This document shows positions 29,042 through 38,415 of a stretch of DNA of 64,000 bases, one piece after another. The DNA comes from Gemmatimonadales bacterium (GTDB lineage: Bacteria > Gemmatimonadota > Gemmatimonadetes > Longimicrobiales > Gaopeijiaceae): assembly GCA_007695225.1 (NCBI GenBank), contig REED01000119.1, positions 1-64,000 on the forward strand, given 5' to 3'. Within the stretch, counting starts at the first letter, position 1, and each line of letters opens with the position of its first letter. The position numbers and the translations under genes are program-made. The notes beneath the pieces were generated by a model. That model ran no database searches and had not been told where the DNA came from. It saw nothing but the letters and a program-made list of their open reading frames with translations.

Positions 29042-30265
29042 TCAGATGGCGCTCGGCTCGGCCTCGCCCAGGAGCCCCTCGGAGAGCCGGACCAGGATGA
29101 GTTCCCGGGCCCGCTCGGCGATCTCGTCCAGGGAAGGAGAATTCTGGTAGCGTTCGGAAATGCGCGACCGGATCTCCTCTCGGAGTTCGTCCATGGTGGG
29201 CACATGGGGCAGGTCCAGTTCCTGCATGTAGGCCGCCACCTCATCCTGCTTCTTCCGGGCCTGATCCCGGAGCTCGTCCAGGGAGGGCTTGTGGGACCAT
29301 GCCTCCCGGACGCGGGCGGTGATGGTATCCAGGGGATAGGACGCCACCAGGTCCTCCGCCACCCGTTCGATGACCTTCCGTCCCAGCCGAGCCTCGCCGT
29401 GGACCACCTGGGGCGGAGGCTCACGGAGGTCCCAGACCAGTCCGAACCAGGACATCACCTTCAGGACGTAGTAGGAGATGTCGATCTCCCACCAGAAGAA
29501 GCCCTGGCGGGTGGAGCTCTGGTAGTGGTGGTGATTGTTGTGCCACCCCTCCCCAAGGGTGATGATGGCCAGCCACCAGTTGTTCCGGGAGTCATCGGCG
29601 GTCAGGTACCGCTTCTTCCCGACCACGTGGGCCAGGGAGTTGATGGCGAAGACCCCGTGGTAGAGGATCACCGTGCTCAGGATGAAGCCCACGAAAAGGC
29701 CCGACCATCCGGCGAGGAGATAGCAGGCCACCCCCAGGAGGACCGCCGGGAAGTAGGGATGACGGTCCAGGAAGCGGAGCTCCGGGTACTTGGAGAAATC
29801 CTCTACCGTGGAGTAGTCGGCGGTGTTCTTCTGCGGGGAGAAGATCCACCCCATGTGGGAGAACCAGAACCCGGTGTGCTTCGGCGAATGGGCGTCCAGG
29901 GGGGTGTCGGAGTGCCGATGGTGATGCCGGTGGATGGCCGTCCACCAGAGGACTCCCTTCTGGGCCGAAGTCTGGCCGAGGAAGGCCAGCACGAACTGGA
30001 ACCACCGGCTCGTCTTGTAGGAGCGGTGCGAGAAGTACCGGTGGAAACCGGCGGTCAGCGCCCACATCCGGACCACGTACAGCGTGATACACATGATGAT
30101 GGATGTGGCGGTGAATCCGGTCCAGAAGACGCCAAGGGCGGCCACATGCACCAGAACAAAGGGAATGGCGGCCGGATATACGATGTCGTTGTGCGCTTCC
30201 TCGTGTGAATCCGAGTGAAGGGCATGGGCGTCCGGGGACGCGGGGGCGCGGGCCTCCGAGCTCAC
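29042..30265 (-). CDS. Acyl-CoA/fatty acid desaturase (delta-9 type)
   Basis: GFHRYFSHRSY, IHRHHHRHSD, GEGWHNNHHHY histidine boxes; GTG start near 30265 assumed. Confidence 0.93.
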   Translation of the reverse strand: MSSEARAPASPDAHALHSDSHEEAHNDIVYPAAIPFVLVHVAALGVFWTGFTATSIIMCITLYVVRMWALTAGFHRYFSHRSYKTSRWFQFVLAFLGQTSAQKGVLWWTAIHRHHHRHSDTPLDAHSPKHTGFWFSHMGWIFSPQKNTADYSTVEDFSKYPELRFLDRHPYFPAVLLGVACYLLAGWSGLFVGFILSTVILYHGVFAINSLAHVVGKKRYLTADDSRNNWWLAIITLGEGWHNNHHHYQSSTRQGFFWWEIDISYYVLKVMSWFGLVWDLREPPPQVVHGEARLGRKVIERVAEDLVASYPLDTITARVREAWSHKPSLDELRDQARKKQDEVAAYMQELDLPHVPTMDELREEIRSRISERYQNSPSLDEIAERARELILVRLSEGLLGEAEPSAI

Positions 30266-30381
30266 GATTGGGCCTCCTGCTTCTGGATCGTTCGGAAAAT
30301 CTCGAGGGGACGGAATGGTCCCTTCGGTAGTAAGTACCCCGAGGGGGGCAGAACGTTGAGCGACACGAGGGTGGAAGAGCC

Positions 30382-30597
30382 CTACTTGTAGCGGTAGGTG
30401 ACGCGGCCTCGGGTGAGGTCGTAGGGGGACATCTCCACCTTCACCCGGTCCCCTTCCAGTACCCGGATGTAGAACTTCCGCATCTTCCCTGAGAGATAGC
30501 AGAGGATGTTGTGCCCGTTCTCGAGCTCCACCCGGAAATTGGCGTTGGGGAGGACCTCGGTGACGGTTCCTTCCACTTCGATGGCGTCGTTGGCCAC
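30382..30597 (-). CDS. infA: Translation initiation factor IF-1
   Basis: [71 protein letters not shown]. Confidence 0.98.
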   Translation of the reverse strand: MANDAIEVEGTVTEVLPNANFRVELENGHNILCYLSGKMRKFYIRVLEGDRVKVEMSPYDLTRGRVTYRYK

Positions 30598-30670
30598 TGA
30601 CTACTCCTGTCGTCGGTTTCACTTCGCACCGGATCTGAGCGCCGGTTCTGCGAAGAGGTTTAACGCCCTA

Positions 30671-30699
30671 AATTAAGGGGAGATCGGAGTTCTTGACAA
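30671..30699 (-). promoter_or_regulatory. Putative sigma70-type promoter for infA
   Basis: Minus strand TTGTCA-N17-TTAATT. Confidence 0.5.
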
Positions 30700-30823
30700 C
30701 GTCGGGGAGTTGTGGCGGTTGTCGCCAAAGCCTTGGTCCACCCGCATGGGGAGCCGCTTTCGAGGCTCCCTGGGGACCGGAGCGTTCGCGCCAATCCTCA
30801 GCTCCCCATCGCCGGAGTGAAGT

Positions 30824-31090
30824 ATGAAAGCCCGTACCATCGTCGTCATCGTCCTCGTCCTGGCCGCCTTCATGGGAGTGGTGGTGTGGTCCACCCTTTC
30901 CGCGGCCGAGGTGGAGTGTGAGGTCTGTCTCACCTTCAATGGCCGGGAGGTATGTCGTCTGGGACGGGGACCCTCGGAGGCCGAAGCCCTTCAGGCGGCC
31001 CAGGAGAGCGCCTGCGGTGGAAATGCGCCCGGAATGGCCGAGCTCATCGTCTGCCGAGGCCGGGTGCCGGACCGGGCCCAGTGCTTCTGA
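30824..31090 (+). CDS. Small membrane-anchored hypothetical protein
   Basis: MKARTIVVIVLVLAAFMGVVVWSTLSAAEVECEVCLTFNGREVCRLGRG...; four Cys; 47-bp convergent overlap with psd. Confidence 0.6.
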   Translation: MKARTIVVIVLVLAAFMGVVVWSTLSAAEVECEVCLTFNGREVCRLGRGPSEAEALQAAQESACGGNAPGMAELIVCRGRVPDRAQCF

Positions 31091-31991
31091 CGGTAAGGGG
31101 ATCGCCCAGACGGATCTCGTCTCCGGGTCGGAGATGGGGGGCGAGGCCCGGTACCTGACCCTCGGCGTCGGGCCCCACCAGAAGGACCACGGTGGACCCG
31201 AGGTGGAAGGCCGCCACCTCGTCTCCCCGAGCGAGGGAGAGTGGTGGAGCATAGTTTCGAGACCCCTCACCCTGGCGTCCCGGCCGATTCGTGACGCCCT
31301 TGCCACCCGGGCCATTCCACTCCTCGTCGAAGGACACCGAGATCCGGCCCACGTTGAAGGCGCCCACCGCCACCAGCGCCAGGAGTGCCCCCTCCACTTC
31401 CATCCAGAGCACCAGGCGCTCGTTCCGGGGAAAGAGCCGGGGAATCCCCTGGATGGCCGGCTCGTTCACGGGAAGAAGCCGGCCCGGGATGGCCTGGGCC
31501 CGTACCAGACCTCCTGAGGCGGGGGCGTGGATCCGGTGGTAGTGCCGGGGACTCAGATACAGGGTGAGATAGCGTCCGCCCTCGAGCCGCCGTGCGTCCA
31601 GGTCCGGGGAGGCGGGGTGGGCGAGGAGGTCCGCGACCTGGTAGGGCATCCCCTTGGCCTGAAGGACCGTCCCCTCCCGGATCTCCCCCAGGGCCCCCAC
31701 CACCCCGTCCACGGGGCTGGCCAGGACCCGGGGATCGTCGGGCCAGCTTCGGACCCCGTCTCGGAGCCGCCGGACGAAGAAAGCACCCACCGACGGGAAA
31801 TCCCGGGGGCTCCCCGCCACCTCCCCCTGGTCCACCCCGACCACGCGGGCAAACCCCCCGATCACCGGGCCTCTCAGGACCCGTGGAAGGGGCACGTCCG
31901 CCAACGCTCCGGTGGCTCGGCTGAGGGCTCCCTGGGGAAGTCGCTGGAGGAGCCTGAGGAGGAGGCGCCAGCGACGGGAGATGGCACTCAT
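31044..31991 (-). CDS. psd: Phosphatidylserine decarboxylase
   Basis: VASPVDG-type region (LASPVDGVVGALGEI), LYLSPRHYHRIHAPASG, SVSFDEEWNG. Confidence 0.88.
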   Translation of the reverse strand: MSAISRRWRLLLRLLQRLPQGALSRATGALADVPLPRVLRGPVIGGFARVVGVDQGEVAGSPRDFPSVGAFFVRRLRDGVRSWPDDPRVLASPVDGVVGALGEIREGTVLQAKGMPYQVADLLAHPASPDLDARRLEGGRYLTLYLSPRHYHRIHAPASGGLVRAQAIPGRLLPVNEPAIQGIPRLFPRNERLVLWMEVEGALLALVAVGAFNVGRISVSFDEEWNGPGGKGVTNRPGRQGEGSRNYAPPLSLARGDEVAAFHLGSTVVLLVGPDAEGQVPGLAPHLRPGDEIRLGDPLTVRSTGPGPAPGLGRR

Positions 31992-32647
31992 GAAGGGCGC
32001 TCCACCACGAGTCCAGCGGTCCCGGCGGATCCACCCCCCGAAATCCCGTCCACGCCCCCGTATTCCATGTAGCGGGCCACCCGCCGGGCCTCCTCCGGCC
32101 CGAGCCATCGCTGCACCAGGTGGAGGGCGGCGTCGATCCCCGCAGAGACACCGGCGGCGGTCACGATCCTGCCGTTGTCCACCCACCGCACACCCGAAAC
32201 CACCCGGGTCCCGGGAGCCTCGGCCCGGAGCTGGTCCAGCGCTCCGTGCCAGGTGGTGGCCGTGTGTCCCTCCAGGAGCCCGGCGGCCGCCAGGACCCGC
32301 GCACCGGTGCAGACCGAGAATACCACCTCCGCCCTCGGGGCTGCCGCGCGGAGGGCATTCATGAGAACGGGGTCTGCCATGGGGCGATGGGCCGATCCGC
32401 CCGGGACCACCAGGATGCCTGCGGGTGGAGCTTCCTGCAGGAGGAGCTCCGGATGGATGGTGAGGAACCCCTGGGACCGGAGGGGTCCCGGGTGGGCGGC
32501 CACGGTCCGTACCCGGAAAGCCCGCCCCTCTCCGGCGGCGGCGAACACCTGGCCGGGGCCGGCGAAGTCCAGGAGTTCCACCCCATCCCAGAGGAGGAGG
32601 TGGACGGGAACGGGCCCCCGGGGCGGAACGAGCGTGGGATCGGTCAT
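31988..32647 (-). CDS. DJ-1/PfpI family protein
   Basis: VHLLLWDGVELLDFAGPGQVF ... AEVVFSVCTGARVLAAAGLLEGHTATTWHG. Confidence 0.9.
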   Translation of the reverse strand: MTDPTLVPPRGPVPVHLLLWDGVELLDFAGPGQVFAAAGEGRAFRVRTVAAHPGPLRSQGFLTIHPELLLQEAPPAGILVVPGGSAHRPMADPVLMNALRAAAPRAEVVFSVCTGARVLAAAGLLEGHTATTWHGALDQLRAEAPGTRVVSGVRWVDNGRIVTAAGVSAGIDAALHLVQRWLGPEEARRVARYMEYGGVDGISGGGSAGTAGLVVERPS

Positions 32648-32762
32648 CCCCCAATCTGGCGTCGTCTCCTCCAGGCTTCCACCCCGAGGCGGGATCCCGG
32701 TCCACGGCAGCGGGGTCCCATGGGAACTTCCTCCACCCTGGACCCTCAGGATCCCCGGCCAC

Positions 32763-34439
32763 ATGTCCCCACATCCGTTCCGCGCCGCCCACCCCCCCCG
32801 GATCCCTTCCGGCGCTCGCACGGTCCGCCGTAGTGTGGTCCTCCTCCTTGCAGCGCTGGTGGCGGGGTGCGCCCTTGCCCCGGCGACGCCGGCCGGAGCC
32901 CCTCCACCGCACGAAGATCCCGAACCCCTACGTCTTCAGGTCCTCCACACCAACGACTTCCACGGTCGCATCCTCCCCCAGGTGGTAGATGGGGACACGG
33001 TGGGTGGGTCGGCCCTGGAGGCCGCCCACTTCGATTCCCTCCGGGTCCGCTTTCCCGGTCCCACCCTCCTCCTCTCCGGAGGGGATGTAATGCAGGGGAC
33101 CGCGGTCTCCAATCTGAGCTGGGGCCGGGCCTCCATCGATGTCCACAACCGGAAGGGATACGATGCCGCGGCGCTGGGGAACCACGAATTCGACTGGGGA
33201 CTGGACACCCTTCGCGCCCGGGTGTCGGAGAGTCGGTTCCCCTGGCTGGCCGCCAACGTGGTGGACGAGGCCACCGGGAGCTGGCCGGGGTGGATCCGCC
33301 CCTGGGTGGAGTTGGAGCGGGACGGGGTCCGGATCGGCGTGGCAGGAGTGGCCCTGGCCACGACACCGGAGGTGGTGATGGCCGGCAACACCGCGGGCCT
33401 CCTCTTCCTGGAGGAAGCGCCGGCCATCGACCTGGCCGTCCGTGAGCTCCGGGCGCTGGAGGTGGATTTCGTCGTCGTCGTGGGCCACGTGGGCGCGGCC
33501 TGTCAGGTCCCGGGGAGCGAGCCCGAGGAGCTTTCCCAGGGCTGTGAGGGCCGGATGGTGGAGATCGCCAGGGCCCTCTCCGAACCGGTGGATCTCTTCC
33601 TGGGCGGGCATACCCACCTCCGAAACCTCACCGAGGCCGGAGGCGTCCCACTGGTCCAGGTCCCGGCCTACTCCCAGGGGTTCAGCGTCACCCGCCTGGA
33701 ACGCCGCACCGGCGAGGCGGCCCGGGTCACCCACCGCTCCATCCGACGGCCCGGACGGGAGGGCGTGGACCCGGACACGGCCCTGACCCGGGTGGTGGAG
33801 GAGTGGAGCGCCGAGATCCGTCCCCTCCTGGAACGGCCGGTGGCGGTGCTGGCAACGGAGTTCTCCAACGCCGAGCGGCGGCCGGAGGAGAACCCCGCCG
33901 GAAACCTCCTGGCCGACGCCGTCCGCTGGGCCACCGACGCCGACGTGGGCCTCATCAACAATGGATCGCTGCGCCGGAGTCTCCCCGGAGGGGAGCTTCC
34001 TTTCGGAATCCTCTACGAGTTCCAGCCCTTCCAGAACGAACTGGTGACGGTGGAGCTCTCCGGTGCCCAACTCCGGGAGGCGCTGGAGTTCGGGCTCACG
34101 GATGGGGGAGAGCCCTGGATCCACATCTCCGGGCTCCGGGTCCGGAAGGTCCCTGGAGAACGTCGTGTGGAAGCGGTTCTCACACCCGACGGGAGGATGA
34201 TCTCCGACGAGGAACGTCTCACCGTCGGCACCACCGAATTCCTGGCCACGGGAGGGGACGGTTTCGTCCTCCTGACCCGGGGACCCATGGAACGGAAAGG
34301 GTGGGTGGATGTGGATGCGCTGGCCGCCTGGCTGGAGCGGCTCCCCTCGCCGGTGGAGCCGCCGCGATCCGAACGTTGGATCCGGGCCCAGGCGGTTCCG
34401 GGGGAAGTGGAGACCGGGGCCGGCGCAGCGCCGAGGTGA
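32763..34439 (+). CDS. Exported 5'-nucleotidase / UDP-sugar hydrolase-like lipoprotein
   Basis: LLLAALVAGCALAP lipobox; LQVLHTNDFHGRI, GNHEFDWG, GNLLADAVRWATDADVGLINNGSLRRSLP. Confidence 0.92.
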   Translation: MSPHPFRAAHPPRIPSGARTVRRSVVLLLAALVAGCALAPATPAGAPPPHEDPEPLRLQVLHTNDFHGRILPQVVDGDTVGGSALEAAHFDSLRVRFPGPTLLLSGGDVMQGTAVSNLSWGRASIDVHNRKGYDAAALGNHEFDWGLDTLRARVSESRFPWLAANVVDEATGSWPGWIRPWVELERDGVRIGVAGVALATTPEVVMAGNTAGLLFLEEAPAIDLAVRELRALEVDFVVVVGHVGAACQVPGSEPEELSQGCEGRMVEIARALSEPVDLFLGGHTHLRNLTEAGGVPLVQVPAYSQGFSVTRLERRTGEAARVTHRSIRRPGREGVDPDTALTRVVEEWSAEIRPLLERPVAVLATEFSNAERRPEENPAGNLLADAVRWATDADVGLINNGSLRRSLPGGELPFGILYEFQPFQNELVTVELSGAQLREALEFGLTDGGEPWIHISGLRVRKVPGERRVEAVLTPDGRMISDEERLTVGTTEFLATGGDGFVLLTRGPMERKGWVDVDALAAWLERLPSPVEPPRSERWIRAQAVPGEVETGAGAAPR

Positions 34440-34483
34440 CCTCCACGAGTCGGCGAATGGTTCCGGTGGTGGGGACGCCCCTC

Positions 34484-35890
34484 CTACCCCGTCTCCTCGA
34501 TGTCCACCCAGGCGGGCGGGCCAGGGGCCGTCTCCTCCAGTTCCAGCGGCCTTCCCTCTTCCGCTACCTGCACCGACCAGCCCAGCTCCGCCTTGATGAG
34601 TCGGCGGAGGGCATCCGCCGCCGACGGCTCTCCGTGAACCAGGGACACCCCCTCCTTCGGTTCGGGACCGTTGCGGAGCCAGGCCAGGAGCCCGTTCCGG
34701 TCGGCGTGCCCGGAGAAGAGGTCCCGGACCTCGATCTGACACTTCAATTCCACGTTCCGACCATGGATGCGAAGGTCTCGACGGCCCTGTAGAAGGTCTC
34801 GCCCCCGGGTCCCCTCGGCCTGGAATCCCACCAGGAGGAGGGTGTTGGCGGGGTCGTCCCCGAAGGCCAGCAGGTGGTGGAGGATCCGACCACCGCTGAG
34901 CATTCCCGCCCCCGCCACGATGATCATGGGTCCCCGTCGCCGGTTCAGGGCCTTGGATTCCTCGATGGAGCCCACCGGCTGCAACGCCTCCAGCGCCTGG
35001 TCCAGCTCCCCGTCGGCGGGGCGCAGTTCATCCAGGTGCCCCAGGTGCACCCCCCCTACCTCGATGGCCATGGGGGAGTTCAGGAACATGGGGACCGTGG
35101 GAATGCGCCCCTCCTTCTGGAGACGGTGAAAGGCCAGGGCCAGCGTCTGGGCTCGGCCCACGGCAAAGGACGGCACCATCAGGACACCTCCCCGACCCAG
35201 GGTCTCCCGGGCGGCCCGGGCCAGGATCTCCAGGGGGTCCTCCCTGTCGTGATCCCGATCTCCGTAGGTGCTCTCCATTACCACCCGTCCCGCCTCGGGG
35301 CGAGGCTCCGGAGCAGGAAGGAGAAGATCCGAGTCCTGCCCCAGGTCCCCGGAGAAGAGGACCGAGTCCCCCCTCTGGTCCTCCACCCGAACCTGTGCCG
35401 CGCCCAGGATATGCCCCGCCCGATGGAAGGTCACCCGGAACCCCCCGGCATCCTGCTCCCGGTGGAAGGGGACCGGCTCCAGGAGCGGAAGGACCGCCTG
35501 GGCGTCGGCCTCGGTGAAGAGGGCACGGGGCTCGGCGTGGCGGGAAAAGCCCTTCTTCTTTGCATAGCGGGCATCCTCTTCCTGGATTCGTCCCGCATCC
35601 AGCAGGAGGATGGGAAGCAGGTCCAGGGTGGGAGGCGTCACGTAGATGGGACCCCGGAATCCCTCCCGGACCAGTATGGGGAGCGTCCCCGAGTGGTCCA
35701 GGTGGGCATGGGTGAGGACCACGGCCCCCAGCCGTTTCGGTGGGAAGGGGAAGGGCCGCCAGTTCCGGAGCCGGAGGTTCTTGAGCCCCTGGAAGAGCCC
35801 ACAATCCACCAGGATGGCGGCGTTGCCGGACGTGACGAGGGTGCGTGAGCCGGTGACGGTGCCGGCGGCACCGAGAGGGATGATGTTCAT
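34484..35890 (-). CDS. MBL-fold beta-CASP RNA metallo-hydrolase
   Basis: LTHAHLDHSGTLPILVREGF, SGDLGQD, VVMESTYGDRDH. Confidence 0.92.
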   Translation of the reverse strand: MNIIPLGAAGTVTGSRTLVTSGNAAILVDCGLFQGLKNLRLRNWRPFPFPPKRLGAVVLTHAHLDHSGTLPILVREGFRGPIYVTPPTLDLLPILLLDAGRIQEEDARYAKKKGFSRHAEPRALFTEADAQAVLPLLEPVPFHREQDAGGFRVTFHRAGHILGAAQVRVEDQRGDSVLFSGDLGQDSDLLLPAPEPRPEAGRVVMESTYGDRDHDREDPLEILARAARETLGRGGVLMVPSFAVGRAQTLALAFHRLQKEGRIPTVPMFLNSPMAIEVGGVHLGHLDELRPADGELDQALEALQPVGSIEESKALNRRRGPMIIVAGAGMLSGGRILHHLLAFGDDPANTLLLVGFQAEGTRGRDLLQGRRDLRIHGRNVELKCQIEVRDLFSGHADRNGLLAWLRNGPEPKEGVSLVHGEPSAADALRRLIKAELGWSVQVAEEGRPLELEETAPGPPAWVDIEETG

Positions 35891-36018
35891 GGGATAAGAT
35901 GCCGTTGAAGAAGTAGAGGGCGCCACCACTGGAAGAACGGGGGCTACCCCGGACCTTCGACGGCATGAGCGGGAAGCTTGGACGGGAGACTTTTAGAGGG
36001 AGGCTTGGCCGGGAGGCT

Positions 36019-36873
36019 TCAACGGGTGAAGAGGATGCTGAAGACCACGAAGCCTCCGGCCACCGCCATCCGCTTCCAGCTGAAGGGGTGCCCCGGCTCC
36101 TGCGCCGAGGGATCGATGCTCCACATCACCACGGCCCCACAGGGGTTTCCACGGTATCGGATGGGTACGGTGGCCCCCCGGTGCACCTCCAACCCCTCCA
36201 GGCTGGACGCCGGCATGATGTCGTCAGGTGGGACATTGGGGCCCAGGTTCATCCCGTCCAGGATGATGTCCGGCCGGCATCCCCCCCGCATGAATACGTA
36301 GGGGCTGGAGAGGTGATCCGGACTGCCCAGGGTGAGCCCAGGGACCATCCGCAGGACGTCGGTGGTTCGGGAGGCCCCACGCCGCTGGATCTCGTCCCGG
36401 GTGAAGGTTCGCCCGAAGCCCTGGGCTCGACGCTGGTAGAACCCCTCGCTCTCCAGGACCCGACTGCGCCGGCTCACCACCACGATGGCGTCCAGGGATA
36501 CGGCTTCGGGGGCCAGTTCCGCCGTCAGGTCCATGGGAGAGGCACCATCCACCCGGACCTGTGCATCCAGGGTCTGGTAACCCAGTGCGCGAATCAGGAG
36601 GCGGTACTCCCCTGGCGGAAGGGCTCGGGTGGTGAATCGGCCATTGGAGCCGGTGACGGCTTCCGCCATCACCTCCACCGACAGGGAATCGATGGGAGAG
36701 GTCCGGGAGAACTGGAGGAACGCCTGGGGGAGGGGTCGGCCCTGGACACGATCCTCCACCGTACCCACCACCACGATGGCCGACCGATCGGTCTCCTGTC
36801 CTGATAGCGGCGGGGCGAGGAGAAGTGCGGCCAGCCCCAGGAGGAGAAAGCCACCCTTTCCGACGATGCTCAT
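36019..36873 (-). CDS. Carboxypeptidase-regulatory-like + TonB plug-only protein
   Basis: VVVGTVEDRVQGRPLPQAFLQFSRT...; DEIQRRGASRTTDVLRMVPGLTLG...FMRGGCRPDIILDGMNLG; ends in a hydrophobic helix, no beta-barrel. Confidence 0.7.
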   Translation of the reverse strand: MSIVGKGGFLLLGLAALLLAPPLSGQETDRSAIVVVGTVEDRVQGRPLPQAFLQFSRTSPIDSLSVEVMAEAVTGSNGRFTTRALPPGEYRLLIRALGYQTLDAQVRVDGASPMDLTAELAPEAVSLDAIVVVSRRSRVLESEGFYQRRAQGFGRTFTRDEIQRRGASRTTDVLRMVPGLTLGSPDHLSSPYVFMRGGCRPDIILDGMNLGPNVPPDDIMPASSLEGLEVHRGATVPIRYRGNPCGAVVMWSIDPSAQEPGHPFSWKRMAVAGGFVVFSILFTR

Positions 36874-36915
36874 GACCTGGCCCTCCGGCGGTATTCGAAC
36901 CGGAGTCCCGGGGGC

Positions 36916-37131
36916 CTAACCCTCGATGAATGAGGTGGGACCGAACCCCGCCTCTTCGATGGCTCCCGTGAGCCGTTCCCGGCCCACGGCTTCCGGATCG
37001 TAGCGAACTCGCACCCGTCCAATCTCGACTGCCTCCACCACCACCCCGTCCACGCGCTGCAAAGCCCCTTCCACCCGGGCCACGCAATGCTGGCAGCTCA
37101 TCCCACCGATCTCAACGTGTGCTGTCTGCAC
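36916..37131 (-). CDS. Heavy-metal-associated domain protein (CopZ-like)
   Basis: VEIGGMSCQHCVARVEGALQRVDGVVVEAVEIGRVRVRYDPEAV (GMxCxxC); GTG start assumed. Confidence 0.85.
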   Translation of the reverse strand: MQTAHVEIGGMSCQHCVARVEGALQRVDGVVVEAVEIGRVRVRYDPEAVGRERLTGAIEEAGFGPTSFIEG

Positions 37132-37299
37132 CGGAAGTACCCTCTGAACTCCGCCCCAGTTGAACAAAATCTCCGGGAGGTGGAGTGGGCGGGACCACAC
37201 CTCCCCTGACTCTGGAACCCCCATCCCCAGGCAAAGGTTCAACCTTCCGAAGGCCCACCGCAAGACTCGACGTATTCCGGTCCAGGAGAGCGGATCCGA

Positions 37300-38145
37300 T
37301 CAGAGATTGCGGGGCGTCTGCACCACCTCATCCAGGGGGAGGTGGGCGAATTCGGCGCTCCCCTGTCCCGTTACGGCGTAGCGATAGACCGCCGCCCGGT
37401 AGATCCCCTGCAGGGCGGAGGTCACCAGGGCGAAGAGGACCCAGAGGAAGACCAGAATCACCACCGTGGGAACCATGGAGAAAGGCCCGGCCAGCGCTCC
37501 GATGGAAAAGAGAGCGACGGAAACCAGCCCCAGGAGCACGCCCGCCAGGCCGAAGACCAATCCCATCCCCACCGTGCCGCTGATCTGCTCCCCCCAGCTC
37601 CGCCGAAGAAGGCGAGCACTTTCCTTCACGGCGCCGATGGGCCCCACGTCTCGGGTCACCAGGACCGGCACGGCCAGGAAAGTGGCCAGGGTCCAGGACA
37701 GCCCAAGGATGGACGGTCCGATGCGGGAGAGCATTCCCCCCCGTCGACCGGCGGAGTTCAGGAAGAGCCCCACGGTGGCGGAGACGGCGGCATAGCCGAG
37801 GATGGGAACGGCGTGGTCCGACGCGATGCGAAGCCCGTCCTGCAGGGTGGGGCGTCCCCCATCCAGATGGATAAGCGCCGCCCCCACGAGGGCCGCGTTG
37901 AAGTAGAAGACCACGAAGTACTGGGCCAGATAGAACAGGAAGCCCAGGACCAATCCCAGAGAGGTGGACGTCCGGAAGATGGCCTCCGGCCCCCCCACCA
38001 AGAGAGAGGGGAGGAGGAAGCTCAGGGCGAGCCCCACCGACGCGACGCCGGACAGCAGGGGAAACAGTACGAGGGCCCGGTCCCGGTTCAGCACCTGGGC
38101 GCTGGCTCGTGCCAGCTCCCAGCTGTTGGAGAAGGTATTCCGCAT
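37300..38145 (-). CDS. DUF6159-like multi-TM membrane protein
   Basis: FSNSWELARASAQVLNRDRALVLFPLLSGVASVGLALSFL. Confidence 0.65.
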   Translation of the reverse strand: MRNTFSNSWELARASAQVLNRDRALVLFPLLSGVASVGLALSFLLPSLLVGGPEAIFRTSTSLGLVLGFLFYLAQYFVVFYFNAALVGAALIHLDGGRPTLQDGLRIASDHAVPILGYAAVSATVGLFLNSAGRRGGMLSRIGPSILGLSWTLATFLAVPVLVTRDVGPIGAVKESARLLRRSWGEQISGTVGMGLVFGLAGVLLGLVSVALFSIGALAGPFSMVPTVVILVFLWVLFALVTSALQGIYRAAVYRYAVTGQGSAEFAHLPLDEVVQTPRNL

Positions 38146-38415
38146 GGTTCGTCGTCCAGATCCGTCGGCTGTCGCCGAGGAGGGTTCGATTCAGAATGGC
38201 GGGCCAGAGGAGGCCGCATGAGGGACTTCTTCTACGGTGCCCCCCTCCTACGTGCGAGCGACACCGGTCCTTCATGGGTCCTTCATGTCCACGCTGTCCT
38301 TGTCCACCACACCGGCCCGGGGGAATCCCTCTCCGGCCCTCGGTGTAGGAGGCACCCAGCGCCCGGTCCGAGTGGGCCGGAATCCCGCTTTCACAGGATT
38401 GAAAGGATCGCCCCC

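Noticed and set aside
36870-36925. T-loop-like GGTTCGAATACC on the minus strand suggesting a tRNA 3' end
   Set aside because: No complementary acceptor, D-arm or anticodon arm in the required 75-90 nt; coincidental palindrome.
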